Below, in pieces: positions 33,091 through 40,243 of a stretch of 64,000 nucleotides of DNA (position 1 is its first letter; each line of letters starts with the position of its first letter). A program made the position numbers and the translations under genes. Source of the stretch: Halobacillus ihumii (GTDB lineage: Bacteria; Bacillota; Bacilli; Bacillales; Halobacillaceae). Where the stretch lies: assembly GCF_902726645.1 (NCBI RefSeq), contig NZ_CACVAO010000001.1, positions 1,550,001-1,614,000 on the forward strand, written 5' to 3'. The notes beneath the pieces are model-generated. The model saw nothing but the letters and a program-made list of their open reading frames with translations, made no database searches and was not told where the DNA came from.

Positions 33091-33170
33091 GACGATTCGC
33101 GGATATATCTGCATTTTAGCTGTTATATTTTAATTATCGCGGAAAAAAGGAATTTATCGCGAATAAACAC
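33091..33170. repeat. Four-unit array of 20-bp-phased repeats (TTATCGCGG core)
   Basis: Units begin at 33091, 33111, 33131 and 33151, 20 bp apart, with positions 4-12 reading gATTCGCGG, TTTTAGCTG, TTATCGCGG and TTATCGCGA. The second unit is degenerate. The flank at 33171-33188 is TTTTCATGG followed by ATTTCACA, the same closing motif as the array at 21011. Confidence 0.65.
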
Positions 33171-33264
33171 ATTTTCATGGATTTCACATAACTATATTTA
33201 CTTTTCTTTCCTCCACTAGTAGATTACTATTAGAAATAGAAAAGTTATGGAAGGGAGAAATGTT

Positions 33265-34500
33265 ATGGAAATCAAACCGCTTGCAGATTTCGCGTCATTC
33301 ACCACTATTCAAAGCCGCTGTTACCCCGGGATGGGACTCACAACAGTGGAGGATAAACGAAAAGCAACTGAACACCGCGAGAAGATGGACCAATACGATC
33401 GTGTACACCATATCGGAGTCTATGAGGATAACCAGCTTGTAGGCGGGTATATCGACTATTCTCTGCCCATGAATGTTTATGGCCAAACGATACCGACTAA
33501 AGGTATTGGTACCCTGGCGGTTGACCTCCCTTATAAGAAGCAGGGCATCGCGAAACGTTTAGTCAAACATACCATCGAACAAGCGAAGCAAGATGGTAAT
33601 CCTCTTGTACACCTTTATCCATTCCGGCCTGACTTTTATCGAAAAATGGGATTCGGATTTGGACCGCAATTAAGCCTGTATCAGTTCTCACCTGGTCAGC
33701 TTCCCTACTTCGATGATACACCTGCAGCGACCCGGATCGAGGACCAAGAAGAAGTTATGGATTTCTACAATGATTGGGCTGAACAAACACATGGTGCCTG
33801 CCATAAAGCTGATTATGAATTTCGACACATCCCCATGGAGCATACGGACGTGATCGGTTGTCGTATCAACGATAAACTCGAAGGTTACATGATCTTTGAA
33901 TGTAGACGGAAGCAGAATGATACATTCCTGAAGCATGATTTACATATTACTGACTGGTTTACTCAATCGGATGAAGCCTTTCAATCACTCATTAATTTTC
34001 TTCATAATCAAAAGGATCAAGTGCGGTCCATCGTGTTTCCCACATATGATGATTCTTTGGCCTTTTTACTGGATGATCCGAGGAATGTTACAGAGGATCT
34101 GATCTTCCGTATGTATCATGAAACACACAAGCGAGGAACGGGAGTCATGTATCGCATTGTCGACTTGCCGCTGTTCATGAACTACATAAGTGACCACTCC
34201 TTTGGCCTTGAGAGTATGACCGTACATTTCGAAGTGGAAGATACGCTAATGAAGACCGAACAAACAACTTACTCTTATCGCTTTGAGGAGGGAAAACCAA
34301 AAGTATGTGATAGTCGTGATGACGGGATACAGCTCACTATAGATATTGCTGATTTATCTTCCTTGCTAATGGGGTGTGTCCAGCTATCAACGCTTGTACG
34401 ATTTAAAAGGGCTGAGGTCCATGGGCCGGACAACATGAGGTCACAGGTTAAACGACTTTTTGACTCTCCCAAGAAACCAGAGAACTGGTCATCTTTTTAA
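33265..34500 (+). CDS. Eis-like GNAT acetyltransferase
   Basis: Start ATG 33265, eight bases after AAGGGAG, gives 411 residues. The architecture is that of Eis proteins: an N-terminal GNAT domain (VGGYIDYSLPMNVYGQTIPTKGIGTLAVDLPYKKQGIAKRLV with the acetyl-CoA loop), a second degenerate GNAT, and a C-terminal sterol-carrier-like domain (DLSSLLMGCVQLSTLVRF). Conserved HLYPFRPDFYRKMGFGFG is a strong marker. Relatives acetylate aminoglycosides or proteins; substrate here is unknown. Convergent with the oxidase operon. Confidence 0.88.
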   Translation: MEIKPLADFASFTTIQSRCYPGMGLTTVEDKRKATEHREKMDQYDRVHHIGVYEDNQLVGGYIDYSLPMNVYGQTIPTKGIGTLAVDLPYKKQGIAKRLVKHTIEQAKQDGNPLVHLYPFRPDFYRKMGFGFGPQLSLYQFSPGQLPYFDDTPAATRIEDQEEVMDFYNDWAEQTHGACHKADYEFRHIPMEHTDVIGCRINDKLEGYMIFECRRKQNDTFLKHDLHITDWFTQSDEAFQSLINFLHNQKDQVRSIVFPTYDDSLAFLLDDPRNVTEDLIFRMYHETHKRGTGVMYRIVDLPLFMNYISDHSFGLESMTVHFEVEDTLMKTEQTTYSYRFEEGKPKVCDSRDDGIQLTIDIADLSSLLMGCVQLSTLVRFKRAEVHGPDNMRSQVKRLFDSPKKPENWSSF

Positions 34501-34514
34501 TTTGCCGTAATAAA

Positions 34515-34576
34515 GACTAGCCAGGTGTTACAGGTATCCTTCGCAAGGTACACGTTACACTTGGCTAGTCGTTTTT
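34515..34576. terminator. Long hairpin between the Eis-like gene and ctaE
   Basis: GACTAGCCA (34515-34523) pairs with TGGCTAGTC (34562-34570) and the stem extends imperfectly through GGTGTTAC/GTTACAC; followed by GTTTTT on the plus strand. Confidence 0.8.
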
Positions 34577-34578
34577 GG

Positions 34579-35157
34579 TTAAAATACATAAGGTGAATAG
34601 ACAAAGATGATAATCATCACCCAGATAAAATCAACAAAATGCCAATAATAATTGAATATTTTTTGCTTTTCATTAAACAAAGCTGATGGAAGGTTTCTTT
34701 TTAATTGAAACATCAGCAGCACCATCCAGCAAAGGCCAAAGGCAACGTGAGACGCATGCAGTCCAACTAGCGTATAAAACGAAGCCATGAAATTATTCAT
34801 CGATATCGTGTATCCCTCGTGGACTGCATATTTATAGAATTCATGCACCTCGAGCCCCAGGAACACAGCACCGAGCACAAACGTTGTGATCAGGCCAATC
34901 CACACTTTCACTCGGCTTCCGTCCTTTAGCCCTTTTTCCGCGATCAGCAAAGTTGCACTACTAGGCAGCAAGAATACAGAGGCCATGATCACAGATCGCA
35001 GGTCAAACGCTTCTGTTGGGGTAACCCCTTTTGAAGGAGGAGTAAAAATAATGTACGTAGCAAATAAAGTTGCAAACATAACGGCCTCTACCCCTAAATA
35101 AATATAAAAGCCTAAGCGCTTATCACCGAATAACTCACGTGACACCGACTGATTCAT
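34579..35157 (-). CDS. ctaE: Cytochrome c oxidase subunit III
   Basis: A 192-residue membrane protein, start ATG 35157 overlapping the ctaD stop (TAATG). The short bacterial form of subunit III: GFYIYLGVEAVMFATLFATYI first span, FLGLEVHEFYKYAVHEGYT loop with the conserved Glu, GLHASHVAFGLCWM and YWHFVDFIWVMIIIFVYSPYVF at the end. It stabilises subunit I. Last gene of ctaC-ctaD-ctaE; no ctaF follows. Confidence 0.94.
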   Translation of the reverse strand: MNQSVSRELFGDKRLGFYIYLGVEAVMFATLFATYIIFTPPSKGVTPTEAFDLRSVIMASVFLLPSSATLLIAEKGLKDGSRVKVWIGLITTFVLGAVFLGLEVHEFYKYAVHEGYTISMNNFMASFYTLVGLHASHVAFGLCWMVLLMFQLKRNLPSALFNEKQKIFNYYWHFVDFIWVMIIIFVYSPYVF

Positions 35158-37064
35158 TATGACCTCTCCTCCTCTCGATATGCCTGTCTGCGCTCATCGG
35201 TTAACGATCGGATAACCAGGAAGGATAGCACACCCGCTCCTAAAATAACCTGCAGCCAAACCCAGTGATAGATAAAAGCAATGCTTAAGGCCATCATAAC
35301 ACCTGCCAGTATAATGGGCTGATAGGTTTCAACGGAAATCGGAGAAGGCCTGGGGTCATCGGCATATTCAAGGCCCTTATTGTTGACTTTCCTATACCAG
35401 AACTCATCCATACGTTTCACCTTAGGCATCGGATTAAAAGGATGCTCGGGTGCTGGTGAGGCAACAGACCAATCCAGTGTCCTTCCATCCCAGGGATCTC
35501 CGTTTGCTTTTTTGCCGTATCGATGAGTCTTGTAAAGGTTCCAGATCACACACAGCATACTAATTCCCATCAAGTAGGCGCCGACTGTACTTATCGCATT
35601 AAAAATAAATACATTATCCGCCCATGTGTACGTGTAGACCCGGCGCGGCATTCCGTTTAATCCAGCAAAATGCTGAGGCAGGAATGTAAGGTGAAAGCCA
35701 ATCAAAAACAACCAGAAATGCCAGCGTCCCAGCTTATCATCAAGTACTTTTCCTGTCATTTTCGGATACCAATAATAGATGCCCGCAAAAGCACCTAAAA
35801 TTGTTCCACCCACCATAGTGTAATGAAAGTGAGCTACAACGAAATATGAATCGTGGTACTGGTAATCCGCCGCTGCTACAGCAAGCATAACCCCTGTAAC
35901 TCCACCCATAACAAACGTTGGGATAAAGCCTAAGGCAAATAACATTGGAGTTTTCATCCGGATGACTCCGCCCCGCATAGTAAATAACCAGTTAAATACT
36001 TTGACCCCAGTAGGGATGGCGATCAACATGGTTGTAATGGCAAAAACGGAATTCGCCAATGGCCCCATTCCAACTGTAAACATGTGGTGAGCCCATACCA
36101 TGAAACCTAGCAGCCCGATCAAAGCCAGCGCAATCACCATAGAAGTGTACCCATACACCCTTTTTCTGGAAAAGTTCGAAATAACATCAGAAAATATTCC
36201 AAAAGCAGGCAATATAAGAATATAAACTTCCGGATGGCCGAAAATCCAAAACAGGTGCTGCCAGTAGACTGGTGAGCCTATTTCTCCAGTGAAGAAAGAT
36301 GTCCCGTAAAACCGGTCAAACATTAACAGAACTAAAGCTATCGTTAAAACCGGGAAAGCGACCAGAATCAGAGATGAAGTAACAAGGGTAGACCATGGAA
36401 ACAGCGGCATCCTTGATAGCTTCAGTCCTGGAGCTCGCAGCCGAATGATCGTTACAATCATGTTGATGGCTGTGAAGATTGTCCCAAGCCCCGAAACCTG
36501 TAACCCCAATATGTAATAATTAATATTAGGTCCCGGTGTATAAGTATCCGTCGATAGCGGTGCATAAGCTGTCCAACCTGCATTAGGAGCCGAATTCATA
36601 AAAAACGACATGTTAAAGATCAGCCCGCCCGCTAGAAAAAACCAAAAACTAATCGCATTTAGATATGGAAAAGCTAAATCATTCGCACCGATTTGCAGCG
36701 GTACAGCGACATTCATTAGACCGATTAATAATGGCATCGCTACAAAAAAGATCATGATCGTTCCATGGGTAGTAAACACTTCGTTGTACTTGTCGCCCTG
36801 AAATACCCAAAAGTCGTTGTTTGGCACAGCGAGTTGTGTGCGAATCAACATAGCATCCATACCTGCTCTAAAGAAAAAGATAATAGCAAATAAAATGTAC
36901 ATGGTACCTATTTTACGGTGGTGTGTTGTCCTCATATATTCGAATACAACAGGCCATTTTTTTAATTTCGTCAGCCACACAAGCAAAACAATCCCCACTA
37001 TTATTGTAAATATCCAAGCTGCTACAACATCAGAAGGGATTTGACCGATTGATGGTAAATTCAT
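35157..37064 (-). CDS. ctaD: Cytochrome c oxidase subunit I
   Basis: Heme-copper oxidase core subunit, 635 residues, start ATG 37064 after AGGTGG. Heme and copper sites: GTIMIFFVAMPL with the low-spin heme His in FTTHGT, HPEVYILILPAFG (CuB His and K-channel Glu), the WAHHMFTVG pair, and HFHYTMVGG with both heme ligands. ASPAPEHPF and a C-terminal extension with two more spans (WVWLQVILGAGVLSFLV) follow. A-type oxidase that pumps protons. Upstream ctaC carries the CuA site, so the donor is cytochrome c. Confidence 0.96.
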   Translation of the reverse strand: MNLPSIGQIPSDVVAAWIFTIIVGIVLLVWLTKLKKWPVVFEYMRTTHHRKIGTMYILFAIIFFFRAGMDAMLIRTQLAVPNNDFWVFQGDKYNEVFTTHGTIMIFFVAMPLLIGLMNVAVPLQIGANDLAFPYLNAISFWFFLAGGLIFNMSFFMNSAPNAGWTAYAPLSTDTYTPGPNINYYILGLQVSGLGTIFTAINMIVTIIRLRAPGLKLSRMPLFPWSTLVTSSLILVAFPVLTIALVLLMFDRFYGTSFFTGEIGSPVYWQHLFWIFGHPEVYILILPAFGIFSDVISNFSRKRVYGYTSMVIALALIGLLGFMVWAHHMFTVGMGPLANSVFAITTMLIAIPTGVKVFNWLFTMRGGVIRMKTPMLFALGFIPTFVMGGVTGVMLAVAAADYQYHDSYFVVAHFHYTMVGGTILGAFAGIYYWYPKMTGKVLDDKLGRWHFWLFLIGFHLTFLPQHFAGLNGMPRRVYTYTWADNVFIFNAISTVGAYLMGISMLCVIWNLYKTHRYGKKANGDPWDGRTLDWSVASPAPEHPFNPMPKVKRMDEFWYRKVNNKGLEYADDPRPSPISVETYQPIILAGVMMALSIAFIYHWVWLQVILGAGVLSFLVIRSLTDERRQAYREEERS

Positions 37065-37096
37065 AGTTTGTCCACCTGCCTAACTTTTTTGGAGTA

Positions 37097-37792
37097 TCAT
37101 TCTGATGCTAACCAGTCCTCAAATTCATCCTGGGTCACAACTTTTGTTTCAAATCGCATGTTTGCATGACCAGCGCCACAGAACTCAGCGCATTTTCCTT
37201 GAAAGGTGCCTGTAACTTCAGGTACAAAGGATAGTCTATTTTCTTTATTTGGCCTCACGTCCATTTTTCCAGCTAATCTGGGAACCCAAAAAGAATGAAT
37301 GACATCATTAGAACTTAGTCGAAGAGTAACCTTTTGATCCTTAGGTAAAACGAGTTCGTCCATCGTCTGTTTGCCGTTCTCATAAGTGAATTTCCAGCGA
37401 AACTGTTCTGCTTTGACCTTCACCACTACGGCTTCCTCCGATACCTCATCACCTGGACCAGAAATCTTAGAAGTGATATCATATGTAGCTTTAACTGTAG
37501 GCACAGCTAGAATCGCTATCAAAATAATAGGGATAACGGTCCAAGTTACCTCTAAAAGTTTGTTTTCCTTCTTTTCTTTAGGAATCTTATCAGAAGTTTC
37601 TGGTCTTTCTTTATACTTTCTAATAAATAAGGCAAATAAAATAAACACGACCGCCAGCACGAGCATCATAATAGCAAAGCTGAGGTATATTAGGTCTGTT
37701 ATTTTTTCCGCTGAATCACTTACAGGATTCAGTGTTCTTAGACTACATCCACTCAGCAAAACTAGAGTGAATAAGGGCAATAGTTTTTTCAT
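37097..37792 (-). CDS. ctaC: Cytochrome c oxidase subunit II with CuA site, no cytochrome c domain
   Basis: A 231-residue lipoprotein: signal MKKLLPLFTLVLLSGC with lipobox LSGC at residues 13-16. Two membrane spans and a cupredoxin domain follow. CuA ligands are visible: His166 in VIHSFWVP, then Cys201, Cys205, His209 and Met212 in CAEFCGAGHANM. The protein ends 19 residues later, so it lacks the fused cytochrome c domain of the caa3-type CtaC of B. subtilis. It must therefore accept electrons from a separate cytochrome c. First gene of the operon. Confidence 0.94.
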   Translation of the reverse strand: MKKLLPLFTLVLLSGCSLRTLNPVSDSAEKITDLIYLSFAIMMLVLAVVFILFALFIRKYKERPETSDKIPKEKKENKLLEVTWTVIPIILIAILAVPTVKATYDITSKISGPGDEVSEEAVVVKVKAEQFRWKFTYENGKQTMDELVLPKDQKVTLRLSSNDVIHSFWVPRLAGKMDVRPNKENRLSFVPEVTGTFQGKCAEFCGAGHANMRFETKVVTQDEFEDWLASE

Positions 37793-37860
37793 ATCACTCC
37801 AACCTTTACATTAAATTAGTAAACCCCGTGACCTGCTTTTATTTAAGGTATTACAAGTAC

Positions 37861-37886
37861 ATATCCTATTACTTGACACTTGAAAC
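37861..37886 (-). promoter_or_regulatory. SigB-like promoter upstream of ctaCDE
   Basis: On the minus strand GTTTCA (37886-37881), 14-bp spacer, GGATAT (37866-37861), near the SigB pattern. It lies in a run of CAAGTTT direct repeats (37881-37910). Confidence 0.4.
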
Positions 37887-37982
37887 GTACTGAAACTTGC
37901 TTAAAACTTGCTTATTTCTATCTGATCAAAAAGAATGGTGTACTTTCGTTCATCTTCCCTGTAAGTTCAAGCTGCACTCAAT

Positions 37983-38021
37983 AAAAAAAGCCCCCTCCTA
38001 ACATCAGCTAAAAAGGGGCTG
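37983..38021 (-). terminator. Terminator of the phasin-UbiB unit
   Basis: AGCCCC/GGGGCT arms with, on the minus strand, a seven-T tail. Confidence 0.85.
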
Positions 38022-38036
38022 TAATTTATATGTGTT

Positions 38037-38324
38037 TTACTGGTTCTCTAACATTTTAATCCTTTCCTCTAACCTCTCATATTCCTCTCTGGTGACAAAA
38101 CCCAGCTTCTTTAACTGCTCTTTTGCTTTAGCCTGTGAACGATCATTCCACTCGCCATTCACCTGCTCTCCTTTTGACACCCAGGTATTCAGCATATCCT
38201 TCGCCTCATCCGGAGACATATCCCCTCTTGCAGCCATATCATTAACAATTGATTCGAATTTTTCCTTTCCGCTCACAGCGGCACCCAGCCCAAGATAAAA
38301 ACCTTGTCTTAACAATTCCCTCAT
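38037..38324 (-). CDS. Phasin-family protein
   Basis: A 95-residue, charged, mostly helical protein: FYLGLGAAVSGKEKFESIVNDMAARGDMSPDEAKDMLNTW and a C-terminal coiled-coil segment LKKLGFVTREEYERLEERIKMLE. These features match the short phasin-like (PhaF/PhaI C-terminal type) family common in Bacillaceae. It lies 16 bp downstream of a UbiB-type kinase gene on the same strand. No polyhydroxyalkanoate synthase is nearby, so a granule role is not implied; a membrane-associated role with UbiB is an inference. Confidence 0.82.
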   Translation of the reverse strand: MRELLRQGFYLGLGAAVSGKEKFESIVNDMAARGDMSPDEAKDMLNTWVSKGEQVNGEWNDRSQAKAKEQLKKLGFVTREEYERLEERIKMLENQ

Positions 38325-38340
38325 TTTTGAAAACCTCCTT

Positions 38341-39987
38341 TTAATATTTAGTCTTCTTAATCATACGAAAATGACTAATCGCCACTATAAGCATCCCGAA
38401 TATTCCTATACCGCCAACCACTATACCTGCCATTAGTAAAAGGCTGGAGCTCCCGACTACGGCATAAACAACCATTCCTGAACCTGCTGCCATGACTAAA
38501 AAGGTGAACAGACCGTACAACAAGTAAAACTGATGAAAGAATTTCTTCTGGAGTTTAGAGCGCTGCCATTCTCTTTGTTTATTGCCATCCTCCAAATATT
38601 GTATGATAGCGCGCGGCAATGAGAGAAGCGGCTTTGCTGATTCTCTTATGATTTCTTTATAAAAAGATGCATGAGAACCTGTACCTGACATCCACCGTTT
38701 AAGGACAGGTCTGCCCCAATCAATTAAGTCAACTTGAGGATAAATCGTTGTTAATACTCCTACGACAATCGATGTTGCCCTTCCTAAAAAGGCATAGTCA
38801 GCTGGGAGTTGAATCGGCTGCTCCTTAATAAAGCCCTGTAATTCATCCATGATGTCATTCATTTTGTTAGCATCTAATTTACCGAAACCACCATCTAAAT
38901 ATAAATCTGTGGTTTGTTTAATGATTTTCTTGACACGATCAATGTCCGCTTCGGCTAATAAAAAGTCCATTTCAATTAGTGCTCCAACGACACGGTCATA
39001 ATCCTCCAGTATAAATCCCTGAACCATGGAACGTATTGAATCTGCGTCTGTTTGCTTCACCTCGCCGACCATTCCAAAGTCAATCACAACCAATGTGCCA
39101 TCAGGACGTATCAACAAGTTTCCTGAGTGGGGATCCGAATGAAACATGCCGGAAAACAAAAATTGTTCCACACATAAATCAAATAACGTTTTAGCTACTT
39201 TTTCAGGCTGAATACCGTGTTTTTTCATGAACACCTTATCGGTAATCTTAGCCCCTTCAATCCACTCCATGGTAAGCACACGTTCAGTAGACATCTCTTG
39301 ATAGTAATAAGGAGTATAGACAGACGGAAAGTCTTTAAATCTTCTTTTAAACTGATTACCGTTCTCAAGTTCCAATCTAAAATCAAGTTCATTTGTAATT
39401 ACAGTAACTACCTCTTTATACAATGCTGGTAAATCAGCCTTTTCCCCATACCTTGTACACTTTCCTATGATAAAAAACACAATTCTCAGAGCCCTGAAAT
39501 CAACGTTAAAGATCTCTCTCACACGATAGCGCTGTACTTTGATAGCCACCGATGTTCCATCATGCAGTGTTGCACGATACACATCACCTATTGACGCCGA
39601 AGCAACAGGAGATTCATGAAGCGATTGGAGCAGCTGATCAATCGAGCAGCCCCACTCTTCTTCCAAGATATTTTTGGAATAGTGAAAGGGCACAGGCTCC
39701 ACCTGATCAACTAACCCCTCCAGTTCTTTTATAAAAGAGCGTGGGAGCAGGTCGGCTCTTGAACTGAGAAACTGTCCAAATTTAATTAATAATCCGCCAA
39801 GACGTATAGCCGTACCCCGGTATTCCCGAGCCTGTTTTGTAAGCAACTCTTCCCATTTGCGTTTCGTCACTTGATCCCAAATTCGGTGTTTCTTTTGAAA
39901 CCAGAAGATTTGCAACAAAAACTTCACAGCCATCCAGACGATAACAATGATTCGATAAATAGATATGTATTTAAGTCGGCTGCGCAT
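38341..39987 (-). CDS. ABC1/UbiB family atypical kinase
   Basis: A 548-residue membrane-associated protein-kinase-like enzyme linked in other bacteria to quinone biosynthesis. The KxGQ N-extension is KFGQFLSSRADLLP, followed by ASASIGDVYRATL, AIKVQR (ATP-binding Lys), the HSDPHSGNLLIRPDG catalytic loop and VVIDFGMVG (metal-binding Asp). Two membrane spans close the protein. It could support menaquinone supply for the neighbouring oxidase (inference). First gene of a pair with the phasin-like gene. Confidence 0.92.
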   Translation of the reverse strand: MRSRLKYISIYRIIVIVWMAVKFLLQIFWFQKKHRIWDQVTKRKWEELLTKQAREYRGTAIRLGGLLIKFGQFLSSRADLLPRSFIKELEGLVDQVEPVPFHYSKNILEEEWGCSIDQLLQSLHESPVASASIGDVYRATLHDGTSVAIKVQRYRVREIFNVDFRALRIVFFIIGKCTRYGEKADLPALYKEVVTVITNELDFRLELENGNQFKRRFKDFPSVYTPYYYQEMSTERVLTMEWIEGAKITDKVFMKKHGIQPEKVAKTLFDLCVEQFLFSGMFHSDPHSGNLLIRPDGTLVVIDFGMVGEVKQTDADSIRSMVQGFILEDYDRVVGALIEMDFLLAEADIDRVKKIIKQTTDLYLDGGFGKLDANKMNDIMDELQGFIKEQPIQLPADYAFLGRATSIVVGVLTTIYPQVDLIDWGRPVLKRWMSGTGSHASFYKEIIRESAKPLLSLPRAIIQYLEDGNKQREWQRSKLQKKFFHQFYLLYGLFTFLVMAAGSGMVVYAVVGSSSLLLMAGIVVGGIGIFGMLIVAISHFRMIKKTKY

Positions 39988-40119
39988 TTCCCTCCCCCTC
40001 CTATGGAATTCTCACTAACCGTTACCCTAAATGCTATAACACGAATCTAAATTGACAAACTAATCATTCGACACAAAGAAACAAAACTCGGCTCAATCAA
40101 GTACTTTTGGAGTATATTA

Positions 40120-40135
40120 TCGACATCATTGTCGA
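40120..40135. promoter_or_regulatory. Palindrome upstream of the metalloprotease promoter
   Basis: TCGACA-TCAT-TGTCGA, a perfect 6+4+6 inverted repeat, 33 bp before the -35 element. A plausible regulator site; the regulator is unknown. Confidence 0.35.
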
Positions 40136-40167
40136 AAAAATACTTCAAAATGACCATTCTAAATTTT

Positions 40168-40196
40168 TTGAATATTACTAATTCCACCTTTATAAT
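40168..40196 (+). promoter_or_regulatory. SigA promoter of the secreted metalloprotease
   Basis: TTGAAT (40168-40173), 17-bp spacer, TATAAT (40191-40196), 47 bp before the start codon. Confidence 0.75.
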
Positions 40197-40243
40197 AGAT
40201 AGTGTTTCAAAGGGGACAAATTTATTTGGGGAGGTACTTCTAC

